Source: an uncultured Collinsella sp. (GTDB lineage Bacteria; Actinomycetota; Coriobacteriia; Coriobacteriales; Coriobacteriaceae). Taken from it: a DNA stretch of 41,168 bases. The position numbers and the translations under genes were made by a program. How positions within the stretch are numbered: the first letter of the stretch is position 1; each line of letters starts with the position of its first letter. The notes beneath the pieces were generated by a model. It was not told where the DNA came from, did no database searches, and saw nothing but the letters and a program-made list of their open reading frames with translations. Below, piece after piece: positions 31,196-38,737 of the stretch. Location: contig CALFDJ010000044.1 of assembly GCA_937950325.1 (NCBI GenBank), positions 1-41,168 of the forward strand, given 5' to 3'.

Positions 31196-31471
31196 CTACT
31201 CTGCGTCCGCGTCGCTGTCCTCTGCCTGCTTCTTCTTGGCAGCAGCGAGCTTGGCCTCGAGCTCAGCGATCTCCTTGTCCTCCTCGGACTGCTCGACCAC
31301 GACCTCCTCGGCCTGCTTGGTCTCGGCCTTATCGTCGCCCTCCATACCCTCGCGGATATTCTTGACGGTAGAGCCGAGGGACTTGCCGAGCTTCGGCAGG
31401 TTCTTGGGCCCGAAGATAATCAGGACAACGACGAGAATAATGATGAGCTCAGGAGCCCTCAGTCCAAACAT
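31196..31471 (-). CDS. tatA: Twin-arginine translocase subunit TatA
   Basis: This 91-residue protein has one N-terminal membrane helix (PELIIILVVVLIIFG), the hinge PKNLPKLGKSLG and an amphipathic helix. A charged tail rich in Glu and Lys follows (EEDKEIAELEAKLAAAKKK), as in TatA/TatE. It forms the export pore for folded proteins. GGAGG lies five bases before ATG 31471, which is chosen over a longer frame that would run into tRNA-Pro. It has its own promoter and terminator; tatB and tatC are not nearby. Confidence 0.93.
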   Translation of the reverse strand: MFGLRAPELIIILVVVLIIFGPKNLPKLGKSLGSTVKNIREGMEGDDKAETKQAEEVVVEQSEEDKEIAELEAKLAAAKKKQAEDSDADAE

Positions 31472-31507
31472 GTAGACCTCCACAATACAGCGAGACAAGC
31501 TCGAATG

Positions 31508-31536
31508 AGTATACCGCGGGTATCGCGGTATCACAA
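31508..31536 (-). promoter_or_regulatory. tatA promoter with palindromic spacer
   Basis: On the minus strand TTGTGA (31531-31536), a 17-base spacer and TATACT (31508-31513) form a near-consensus promoter. ATACCGCG (31511-31518) and CGCGGTAT (31524-31531) make a perfect 8-bp dyad overlapping the spacer and -10, a possible repressor site. Confidence 0.7.
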
Positions 31537-31544
31537 CACTAGCT

Positions 31545-31572
31545 AAAAAAAGGGACCGCAAGAAGCGGTCCC
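31545..31572 (-). terminator. Terminator of tRNA-Pro
   Basis: GGGACCGC (31552-31559) pairs perfectly with GCGGTCCC (31565-31572) around a 5-base loop. On the minus strand seven T (31545-31551) follow. It is a textbook intrinsic terminator 11 bases after the tRNA. Confidence 0.92.
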
Positions 31573-31583
31573 TCCTCATGCTC

Positions 31584-31660
31584 TGGTCGGGTTGACTGGA
31601 TTTGAACCAGCGACCCCTGCGTCCCGAACGCAGTGCTCTACCAAACTGAGCCACAACCCG
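31584..31660 (-). tRNA. tRNA-Pro (CGG)
   Basis: The acceptor CGGGTTG/CAACCCG is perfect, the anticodon stem CTGCG/CGCAG encloses TTCGGGA (anticodon CGG), and the T loop is TTCAAAT. The CCA end is encoded. It lies 49 bases after the ispE stop codon. TATTATAGT just upstream could be its -10, or it may be processed from the ispE message. Confidence 0.95.
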
Positions 31661-31709
31661 TTAGCTCGACTATAATAACAAAGATTTTCGCCGCGTGCTA
31701 GAGAAATTT

Positions 31710-32606
31710 TTATTTCTTTGGCGCGTCGATTTGAACCGTGTTGGGAATAAGCTCAGTCGCGCGGGCCCACCAGCCACTTTGCTGGGCAGCATCGGCAAGC
31801 CTTTCGGCCGTGGCAGCGGTGTCGCAAATGGCAAACGAGCAGGCACCCGATCCGCACACATCTACAGCAACGGTTCCGTCCTGTTTACGCAGCCAGTCGA
31901 GGACCGTTTGAATCTGCGGCTCCATCTGTGCGGAAATGACACCTAGGTTGTTATGGATGAGCGCATATGCCGTCTCGGCATCACCAGCACGCAAGGCAGA
32001 AGCTATCGCGCCGGGCTTGTCCGCAGGCACCGGGGCCTCGTCAAAACGTCGATAGGCCTCAATTGTCGAAACGCTCGCCTCACGCGGCTTAACCAGCACG
32101 ACGGGCGTCACGGGCAGCGCGGGGTACTCAGTTGCCAGCACGTCTCCCCCACCTACGTAGAACGCAGGACTCGCGTGCAAAAAGAACGGGACGTCGGCAC
32201 CGATGCCTCGCGCAATGTCGTCGAGCGCTGGGTCGGTGCGATCAATGCCCCAGAGCTCCGCCAAGGCGACAATGACCGCGGCCGCATCCGTCGAGGGGCC
32301 GCCCAAGCCGGCGCACAATGGAATGCGCTTCTCAATCGTCACGCAGATGTTTGCCTCGCGACCATAATGCTCGGCCATAGCAACCGCAGCCCGATACGCC
32401 GTATTCTTTTGCATGGGAAAATCTGATGTCGGAACCGTCTGGACGGTCAGCGCCTGCGCCGGCGTGACCGTCACGGTATCGGAAAGACCGACGGCTGCCA
32501 TCAGGGAATCGACCCTGTGGTAGCCGCGGTCATCGCGCTCGGCATGAACCCCCAGGTAGAGGTTAATCTTTGCCGGCGCGGAAAGAGTCAGGGACCGATC
32601 GGTCAC
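31710..32606 (-). CDS. ispE: 4-(cytidine 5'-diphospho)-2-C-methyl-D-erythritol kinase
   Basis: This 298-residue GHMP kinase performs the step of the MEP pathway between IspD and IspF. APAKINLYLGV and GYHRVDSLM belong to the N-terminal substrate region, PLCAGLGGPSTDAAA is the glycine-rich ATP loop, and VCGSGACSFAI closes the C-terminal domain. The start is GTG at 32606, two bases after the veg stop codon, so translation is coupled. The veg-ispE order is the one known from Bacillus subtilis. Confidence 0.95.
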   Translation of the reverse strand: MTDRSLTLSAPAKINLYLGVHAERDDRGYHRVDSLMAAVGLSDTVTVTPAQALTVQTVPTSDFPMQKNTAYRAAVAMAEHYGREANICVTIEKRIPLCAGLGGPSTDAAAVIVALAELWGIDRTDPALDDIARGIGADVPFFLHASPAFYVGGGDVLATEYPALPVTPVVLVKPREASVSTIEAYRRFDEAPVPADKPGAIASALRAGDAETAYALIHNNLGVISAQMEPQIQTVLDWLRKQDGTVAVDVCGSGACSFAICDTAATAERLADAAQQSGWWARATELIPNTVQIDAPKK

Positions 32607-32608
32607 CG

Positions 32609-32905
32609 TTAATGCTCCTCGAGCTGATTGCCGAGCGGGGTAAAGATATGCTCGCCGCTCTCGGGGTCGAACAGCTCGACCTGGCCGGTGAGGACATCGA
32701 TGTACTGGTAGGACTGACGCGACTTGCGGCCGCGACGCTCGTCAACCTCGACAATGAAGACGGCCGGGTGGACGCTCTTGATGGTGCCCATGCGCTCGAC
32801 AACGCGGGTGCGGCCCATGTTGGCCTTAACCTTGACGCGATCGCCCACCATATCGGTCAGCTTCTCGTGGATGTCGTCGACGTGATTGACTTCCATCTCT
32901 TCCAT
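32609..32905 (-). CDS. veg: Veg family protein
   Basis: This 98-residue protein aligns with the Veg family (DUF1021): DMVGDRVKVKANMGRTRVVERMG, then VHPAVFIVEVDE and QSYQYIDVLTGQVEL. Bacillus Veg has been linked to biofilm formation, but its biochemical role is unclear. The ATG at 32905 with GGAGG upstream is chosen; ATG 32896 is also possible. As in Bacillus it precedes ispE, and it has a strong promoter. Confidence 0.85.
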   Translation of the reverse strand: MEEMEVNHVDDIHEKLTDMVGDRVKVKANMGRTRVVERMGTIKSVHPAVFIVEVDERRGRKSRQSYQYIDVLTGQVELFDPESGEHIFTPLGNQLEEH

Positions 32906-32972
32906 GAACAGGGCCTCCAGAAGGTGCAATTCAAAAAGGGGATAATACCCTTAAGATAGACAAAACTCTAAT

Positions 32973-33002
32973 ACTATAGCACCCTGCTGCCACCATACGC
33001 AA
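32973..33002 (-). promoter_or_regulatory. Promoter of veg-ispE
   Basis: On the minus strand TTGCGT (32997-33002), an 18-base spacer and TATAGT (32973-32978) lie about 68 bases ahead of the veg start codon. Confidence 0.6.
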
Positions 33003-33060
33003 GTAGCTAAATAAGCCCCGTCCCAAATACGTACCAGACGACAACCTCGCATGACCAGTT

Positions 33061-33088
33061 GTTACGCGGTTTGTTAAAACCGCGTAAC
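33061..33088 (-). repeat. GTTACGCGGTT hairpin abutting the dtd stop codon
   Basis: GTTACGCGGTTT (33061-33072) pairs perfectly with AAACCGCGTAAC (33077-33088) around GTTA. It begins at the base right after the dtd stop codon. It is the same 11-bp stem as at 28545-28571 and again lacks a T-tract. Confidence 0.75.
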
Positions 33089-33535
33089 CTAAAGGTTGTC
33101 GGTGTCCAAGACGATGGTGAATGGGCCGTCGTTGACAAGATCGACTTTCATATCGGCGCCAAAGATGCCATGTGCTACGTGCTCGACGTCCTCGCGAACA
33201 AGCGTCAGGAAGTACTCGTAGAGCTCGTTGGCGACATCGGGGGCGCCGGCATCCGTAAACGATGGGCGGCGACCGTGGCGGCAATCGGCGAACAGCGTGA
33301 ACTGCGACACCACGAGCACCTCGCCGTCGACATCGGCAAGCGCCAAGTTGGTCTTGCCGTTCTCGTCCTCGTTGATACGCAGCCCGCGGAGCTTGCCCCA
33401 CAGCTTGTCGGCCTCGGCACGTGTGTCGCCGTGACCCACGCCCAGCAGCACCAGGTAGCCGCGCCCAATGCGACCCACGCATTCGCCGTCGACCGTCACG
33501 CCGGCGTTGAGCACGCGCTGCACCACCGCACGCAT
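33089..33535 (-). CDS. dtd: D-aminoacyl-tRNA deacylase
   Basis: This 148-residue enzyme hydrolyses D-aminoacyl-tRNA and glycyl-tRNA-Ala. MRAVVQRVLNAGVTVDG is the typical start, SQFTLFADCR carries the active-site loop, and NDGPFTIVLDT is the substrate-binding NxGP motif (Phe where Val is usual). The start codon lies three bases after the rdgB stop codon, so the two clean-up enzymes are expressed together. Confidence 0.95.
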   Translation of the reverse strand: MRAVVQRVLNAGVTVDGECVGRIGRGYLVLLGVGHGDTRAEADKLWGKLRGLRINEDENGKTNLALADVDGEVLVVSQFTLFADCRHGRRPSFTDAGAPDVANELYEYFLTLVREDVEHVAHGIFGADMKVDLVNDGPFTIVLDTDNL

Positions 33536-33538
33536 GGC

Positions 33539-34180
33539 CTACTCCTCGCCCGTCAGCTTGGCGGACAGATGCTCGAGCGCGTGGAAACGGTGGCTGATGG
33601 CGTTCTTCTCGTCAGCCGTCAGCTCGGCCATGGTCTTGCCCGGCGTGTCGACCGGCAGGAACAGCGGGTCGTAGCCAAAGCCGTGATCGCCGCGGCCCTC
33701 GTGTGCGATAACGCCCTCGCAGGTGCCCTCACCATAGGTGACCAAACCGTCCGTGTCGATGAGCGCGACGACGCTCATAAAGCGCGCAGTGCGGTCCTCG
33801 TCGGCCACGCCCTCCAGGTTAACGAGGAGTTTGGCGTTGTTGGCGGCATCGTCGCCGTGCACGCCCGCATAGCGCGCGCTATACACGCCAGGCTCGCCGT
33901 CCAGGGCATCAACGACCAAGCCCGAATCGTCGGCAATGGCCATAAGGCCCGTCTCCTCAACCGCGGCTTGGGCCTTGATGATGGCGTTCTCCAAAAACGT
34001 CGTGCCGTTTTCCTCGGGATCCTCAAAATCACCCAGCTGGCCGAGCGCCACAAAGCGCACCTCGGGCATGACCTTGCCCAAAATGGCCTCGATCTCGGTG
34101 AGCTTATGGGCGTTGCCCGTTGCCACGACGATGGTCGCCGCCGGGTCGAGGGTGTCGATGTCAATCTTCTCAAGTGCCAT
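33539..34180 (-). CDS. rdgB: XTP/dITP (non-canonical purine NTP) pyrophosphatase
   Basis: This 213-residue HAM1/RdgB enzyme removes ITP, dITP and XTP. VVATGNAHKLTEIEAIL is the nucleotide-binding start, TTFLENAIIKA and ADDSGLVVDAL hold the catalytic acidic residues, and GEPGVYSARYAG and SHRFHAL complete the family pattern. The ATG at 34180 with AAGGAGG upstream is chosen. It lies downstream of rph across a terminator and ahead of dtd, the usual murI-rph-rdgB order. Confidence 0.95.
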   Translation of the reverse strand: MALEKIDIDTLDPAATIVVATGNAHKLTEIEAILGKVMPEVRFVALGQLGDFEDPEENGTTFLENAIIKAQAAVEETGLMAIADDSGLVVDALDGEPGVYSARYAGVHGDDAANNAKLLVNLEGVADEDRTARFMSVVALIDTDGLVTYGEGTCEGVIAHEGRGDHGFGYDPLFLPVDTPGKTMAELTADEKNAISHRFHALEHLSAKLTGEE

Positions 34181-34292
34181 GACTGGCCTCCTTGTCTCTA
34201 TAGCAATGCCGAGTTGAGGACGACGAGGACTTCGGTCTCTCTCCCGTCTCAATCAACGGCAGTCTTATACTTCGACGTTTTCCCAGATAAAA

Positions 34293-34323
34293 CCTGCCAA
34301 AATTAACATCCCTTTTTGGCAGG
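34293..34323 (-). terminator. Terminator of rph
   Basis: CCTGCCAAAA (34293-34302) pairs perfectly with TTTTGGCAGG (34314-34323). On the minus strand TTTTATC follows. It starts at the base next to the rph stop codon. Confidence 0.85.
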
Positions 34324-35049
34324 TTAGGCGAGGGCTTGGCGCTGAAGCTCGATGAGCTCGGCGATACCCTTGTCGCCCAGGTCGAGCAGGGCGTTGAGAC
34401 GCTTGCGATCGAAGGGCGCCTGCTCGCCGGTACCCTGGAGTTCGATCATCTCACCGGAATCGGTGGCGACGAGGTTCATGTCGACCTCGGCGTGGCTGTC
34501 CTCGGAATAATCCAAGTCGAGCAGGGTGTTGCCGTCGACGACGCCCATGGAAATGGCGGCAACCTGGCCCGTGAGCGGGATGCGCTCGAGTTTGCCCGCC
34601 TCGACCCACATGGCAAGGGCGTCGTGCAGCGCCAACCAGGCACCGGTAATGCTCGCCGTACGCGTGCCGCCATCGGCCTGGATCACATCGCAGTCGACGG
34701 TAACGGTGTACTCGCCGAGCGCCTTCATGTTGACGACGGTACGCAGACTGCGGCCGATAAGCCGCTCGATCTCCATGGAGCGGCCCTTGCGGTTGGCATG
34801 CTCGCGCTTGCAGCGTTTACCGGTCGAGGCCGGCAGCATCGCATATTCCGCCGTTACCCAGCCGGCCTTGGCGCCCTTGCGCCAACCCGGCACACCCTCC
34901 TCGATGGTGGCGGCGCACAGTACGCGCGTGTCGCCGAACTCGGCCAGGCACGAGCCGTGGGCGTGCTTCATAACGCCGCGGGTGAGCTTAACGGGGCGCA
35001 ACTCGTTGGCGGCGCGACCGTTAGCGCGGTTGACCTGCATGTACTCCAT
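34324..35049 (-). CDS. rph: Ribonuclease PH
   Basis: This 241-residue phosphorolytic 3'-5' exoribonuclease trims tRNA precursors. LRPVKLTRGVMKHAHGSC, GRSMEIERLIGRSLR and DCDVIQADGGTRTASITG are characteristic; the last has the phosphate-coordinating region. AAAGGA lies seven bases before ATG 35049; the ATG three codons later is possible. It follows murI by 55 bases and belongs to the murE-HAD-murI-rph run. Confidence 0.96.
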   Translation of the reverse strand: MEYMQVNRANGRAANELRPVKLTRGVMKHAHGSCLAEFGDTRVLCAATIEEGVPGWRKGAKAGWVTAEYAMLPASTGKRCKREHANRKGRSMEIERLIGRSLRTVVNMKALGEYTVTVDCDVIQADGGTRTASITGAWLALHDALAMWVEAGKLERIPLTGQVAAISMGVVDGNTLLDLDYSEDSHAEVDMNLVATDSGEMIELQGTGEQAPFDRKRLNALLDLGDKGIAELIELQRQALA

Positions 35050-35103
35050 AGAAATATCCTTTCGGCAAAAGATGTGGCGAAGGCCTTGACGGCTGCCTTA
35101 CAT

Positions 35104-35988
35104 CTATTTCAGCTCATCGATATCGATATGTTCGATGCTTTTGAGCGGCTGGCCAAAGATAAAGCTACCCGCCACCGCAAACTCGGCAATGTTGTCAGAC
35201 GTGGTGGCAAAGCGATGCTGCGGCTCGGCTGCGTCGCCCGCCAGCTGCTCGCGGCGCGTGAGAATATCGGTCAGCTCGCGCGTGGTCTCCTCGGCGGAAC
35301 TCACCACGCGCACTCCGGGACCCAGCGCATGGCGAATAGGCCCCACGAGCAGCGGGAAATGCGTGCAGCCGAGTACCACGGTATCGATGCCACGATCGTG
35401 CAGCGGCTCGACTGTGGCGCCAACCAGCGCGCGAACGGCTGGCGTATCAAAAATATCCTCGTTCTCGAGCCACTGCTCCTGCAGATGCGCGCCCGAGGCG
35501 AGCTCGTGCTCGACGACCTCGACAAAGCTCGAAGCCGGGCAGCCATACACATCGACACCAGCATCCAAATCCTGGATGGCGCGCGTGTAGGCGCCCGAGC
35601 GAATGGTGAGATTGGTGGCGAGCACGCCCACGCGACGCGTACGCGTGCTGTTGATGGCGGCGCGCGCGCCCGGGGCGATCACGCCGATCACGGGAACGTC
35701 GAGCACTTGCTGAGCCAAACGCAAGGCCGCGGCGGTCGCCGTGTTGCAGGCGATGACCATGATCTTAACGTCGTGCCTCGATAGCCAGCGGCCCGCCTGC
35801 AGCGCAAACGAGCGAACCTCGTCCTCGGTGCGGGTGCCATAAGGGCAGCGCTTAGTGTCACCGAAATAGTAGACGGACTCGTGCGAAAGTGCCGTTGCGA
35901 TCGCGCGCGCGACCGTCAAGCCGCCCAGGCCCGAGTCGAACACGCCGATCGGACGCGTGTCCCCGGCCATATTATCGATATCGGACAT
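35104..35988 (-). CDS. murI: Glutamate racemase
   Basis: This 294-residue enzyme makes D-glutamate for peptidoglycan. GVFDSGLGGLTVAR is the substrate loop, VIACNTATAAAL holds the first catalytic Cys and LGCTHFPLLVGP the second. An ATG at 35988 with GAGG close upstream is chosen; a TTG 12 codons earlier is less likely. The HAD gene ends 51 bases before it, and murE lies two genes upstream, so two wall-precursor enzymes are linked. Confidence 0.95.
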   Translation of the reverse strand: MSDIDNMAGDTRPIGVFDSGLGGLTVARAIATALSHESVYYFGDTKRCPYGTRTEDEVRSFALQAGRWLSRHDVKIMVIACNTATAAALRLAQQVLDVPVIGVIAPGARAAINSTRTRRVGVLATNLTIRSGAYTRAIQDLDAGVDVYGCPASSFVEVVEHELASGAHLQEQWLENEDIFDTPAVRALVGATVEPLHDRGIDTVVLGCTHFPLLVGPIRHALGPGVRVVSSAEETTRELTDILTRREQLAGDAAEPQHRFATTSDNIAEFAVAGSFIFGQPLKSIEHIDIDELK

Positions 35989-36039
35989 TACCTCACCAGA
36001 TTCTCTCTCGAAAAATGCGACCAATCGTGATGCGTCGCG

Positions 36040-36951
36040 CTACGAACGGGCTGCGACCAGCAGCTCGGCCGTTGCCACCCAACCGTCGACAATCTTGCCG
36101 CGCGTAATATAGGCATTGTCGCAGGCGTCCAAGAACTCCGGGGCACCGGCGCTCGTCAGACCGTTCTCGACCAGGCAGAACATGCCAACATGGTCGGCCA
36201 TGTAGAAGTCGGACTCGGAGTCGCCGAGCGCAAGCGTCTCCTCGCGCTCGATCCCCAGGTGCTCGCAGAAGCGCGCAATGGCAACGCCTTTGTTAAGACC
36301 CGCCGGATTGATGTTGAAGGCGCGACCGTCCTCGACGCGATCGAGCTCGAGCGTCGTCGGCTTGGACAGGTGAGTCAGATGGCCGTTGCAAGCCCAGATC
36401 AGACCGCAGCCGGCCTCGTCCAGGATGGCCTGGACCTCATCGTCGGGCACATCGCCGCGCATGCCGACGGTGACCTCACGGTACTTGTAGCCGGTCGACA
36501 TGTCGTTGTGGTACTCGATCTTGTGCGGCCAGCGGGCAAGGATCTTCTCGCACACGCCGGTCTGCTCGATCACCTGGTGCGGAGTAAGGCCGCAGGCGGG
36601 GTCGTAAGGCATGTCGCCGGTCAGATACTCCCAATCGTTGGCTTTGAGGTCGTACATGACCAGGCCGCCCATCTCGCCGATGTAGGAGTTGAGGCCGAGC
36701 ACGCGCGCATCCTCGTGGATCATGGTGCGGTTGCGGCCCGAGGTGGGAACCACCTGTATGCCGGCGCGGGCAAGTGCCACGACAGCCTCGACGAGCTTGG
36801 TCGAGGGGTTGCCGTCGTTGTCGCGCAGCACGCACGAGCCGGGTGCGAGCATCGTGGCGTCCAGGTCGGTAAAGACGTACTTAACCTTGGCAAGACGCTC
36901 GCGCATCTCGCCCGAAAGCTCAGCGACGGTCGGCAGGGTATTGTGGGACAT
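36040..36951 (-). CDS. HAD-superfamily (Cof-like) hydrolase
   Basis: This is a 303-residue cytosolic phosphatase-like protein. Motif I is FTDLDATML, with the nucleophile and general-acid Asp but Ala where Gly is usual in DxDGT. Motif II is PTSGRNR, and GLNKGVAIARF with ALGDSESDFYMA give motifs III and IV. A large C2-type cap lies between (about 90-215). The substrate is unknown; many Cof-type enzymes act on sugar phosphates or flavin nucleotides. The ATG at 36951 has GGAG five bases upstream. It lies between murE and murI. Confidence 0.88.
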   Translation of the reverse strand: MSHNTLPTVAELSGEMRERLAKVKYVFTDLDATMLAPGSCVLRDNDGNPSTKLVEAVVALARAGIQVVPTSGRNRTMIHEDARVLGLNSYIGEMGGLVMYDLKANDWEYLTGDMPYDPACGLTPHQVIEQTGVCEKILARWPHKIEYHNDMSTGYKYREVTVGMRGDVPDDEVQAILDEAGCGLIWACNGHLTHLSKPTTLELDRVEDGRAFNINPAGLNKGVAIARFCEHLGIEREETLALGDSESDFYMADHVGMFCLVENGLTSAGAPEFLDACDNAYITRGKIVDGWVATAELLVAARS

Positions 36952-37062
36952 GGTCACTCCATTACGTAGAAGGGGCTTCTGGTCTTAGGCGGCGCGCCTC
37001 GCTTGAGGGGAAACGCGCTTGCAACGGCAGCGCGCTCAGGACGCCGCCCTCATCGCAGTTCA

Positions 37063-38625
37063 TTAGTCAAACTGGGTAACATCGATTAAACGGTTGGCAA
37101 GCGAAAGATCGCTCTCGATGGGCACGAACTCATCGCCCACGTGCATGAGCTCCTCGTCGCCCTTTGCCAACAGCAAGACGATGGTGGGCGCATCGGGGCT
37201 GACGTATTCCTCACGCGCCGCCTTGAACGCCTCGTGCACAGCAGCCTCGCGATCGAGGATGATCTTGTTTGGGGTATCGTCGGGAACATGCTCGGCAAGC
37301 TCGCGACAGACCTTCATCGGGTCCTCGTGAGCCGGATCCTCGTTGGTAAAGATCAGCAGATCAGAATATGGTGCGGCCTCGCGCGGAAGCTGCTCACGGC
37401 GCTCCTGTGCCTTGCCTCCAGCGGCACCAAACAGCGCAATGACCGGGCTGGCGGGAAACGCGCGCTTGACCGACGAAAAGAGCGAGCGGAACGAAAGTTG
37501 GTTGTGAGCGTAGTCAACAACGCAAACCACGCGGCCATCCTTCGACTCCACGACCTCCATGCGGCCCGGCACACGCAGCTTGGAGAGGCCCTTCTTGATG
37601 GCATCGATACCGATACCAATCTCGCGCGCGGCGGCGATAGCGACCAGCGCGTTTTCCACGTTAAAGTCTCCCGCGATACCCAGCAGGACCTTCTCCCCCT
37701 CCTCGGGCTCGTCAGCGCTCATGCCATGCAGGTTAAACTCGATGTTGAAGCCGACCATGCGGACATCGCTTGCCCACAGGCTCGCCTCGGGATGCTCGAC
37801 GCCAACGGTCACCAAACGCTCGGCCGTCGACGCGGCCTCCAGCACGCGTTCGACTTCATCGGTGCCCAGATTCACTACGGCGGTCTTAGCCTGATCAAAG
37901 ATCCTGAGCTTGCTCTTAAAATAATCCTCGAAGGTCGGGTGCTCGATCGGCGAGATGTGGTCACGCCCGATGTTGAGGAAGCACGCTACGTCAAACGGCA
38001 GGTTCTCGACGCGCTGGTACTTGAGCGCCTGGCTTGAGACCTCCATGACCATGGACTGGCGACCAGACGCGCGACAGTTGGCGATATGGCGCCAGACCTC
38101 GGGGGCCTCGGGCGTGGTGTTGGTGCTCTCGTAGCACTCGATACCATCGTCGGTGTTCACCGAGCCGATCATGCCGCAGGACTCGCCCGCCGCCTTGATG
38201 ATGGACTGGAGCATAAAAGCGGCCGTGGTCTTTCCCTTGGTACCGGTGATGCCCACGATCTTGACGTCATGGTCGGGACGGTCGTAGACCTCGGGCGGCA
38301 ACAGCGCCATCGCCGTGCGTACGCTATCAACAACCAACATTGCAGCACCGCTCTCCTGCGCCAGCGGCTCCAGAGACTCGACCAGCGACTCTTCGCACAC
38401 AAATGCGACGGCGCCCGCATCGAGCGCCATGCTCAAAAACGCGGGCTTAAAGGCAGCGCCCTTGCAAAAGAACACGTCACCCGCCGAAACCGCGCGCGAA
38501 TCAAACGAACAGCCGGTCACGGCGCGCTCGTCAACCTGCTCCGAAGCACGCAGCTCGCCGCACACATCGAGCAGCTTGGCAAGCGTATCGACCGTGGTCA
38601 CGGTCGCGGAATCCGAATGGTGCAT
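37063..38625 (-). CDS. murE: UDP-N-acetylmuramoyl-tripeptide synthetase (MurE-type Mur ligase)
   Basis: This 520-residue Mur ligase adds the third amino acid to UDP-MurNAc-L-Ala-D-Glu. CSFDSRAVSAGDVFFCKG is the UDP-binding domain, GITGTKGKTTAAFML the ATP loop, NTTPEAPEV the uridyl-peptide contact, and RVPGRMEV and VDYAHN complete the central domain. The amino-acid selectivity loop reads NEDPAHEDP (Asp430-Pro431-Ala432) instead of the DNPR motif of meso-DAP enzymes, so lysine, ornithine or another diamine is more likely than DAP. GAAAGG lies upstream of ATG 38625. It heads the HAD-murI-rph run. Confidence 0.92.
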   Translation of the reverse strand: MHHSDSATVTTVDTLAKLLDVCGELRASEQVDERAVTGCSFDSRAVSAGDVFFCKGAAFKPAFLSMALDAGAVAFVCEESLVESLEPLAQESGAAMLVVDSVRTAMALLPPEVYDRPDHDVKIVGITGTKGKTTAAFMLQSIIKAAGESCGMIGSVNTDDGIECYESTNTTPEAPEVWRHIANCRASGRQSMVMEVSSQALKYQRVENLPFDVACFLNIGRDHISPIEHPTFEDYFKSKLRIFDQAKTAVVNLGTDEVERVLEAASTAERLVTVGVEHPEASLWASDVRMVGFNIEFNLHGMSADEPEEGEKVLLGIAGDFNVENALVAIAAAREIGIGIDAIKKGLSKLRVPGRMEVVESKDGRVVCVVDYAHNQLSFRSLFSSVKRAFPASPVIALFGAAGGKAQERREQLPREAAPYSDLLIFTNEDPAHEDPMKVCRELAEHVPDDTPNKIILDREAAVHEAFKAAREEYVSPDAPTIVLLLAKGDEELMHVGDEFVPIESDLSLANRLIDVTQFD

Positions 38626-38690
38626 CTTTCACCTTTCTCAGCCATTTGGCAGGGACGGTTTTCATAGTAACTGAAACGTGCTCGCGCAAA

Positions 38691-38712
38691 AACGGCTCCC
38701 GGAGGAGCCGTT
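38691..38712 (-). terminator. Terminator of asnB
   Basis: AACGGCTCC (38691-38699) pairs perfectly with GGAGCCGTT (38704-38712) around four bases. On the minus strand TTTTTGCG follows. It separates asnB from murE. Confidence 0.85.
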
Positions 38713-38737
38713 ACGCACAGGCATTCGTAAGCCGAGA

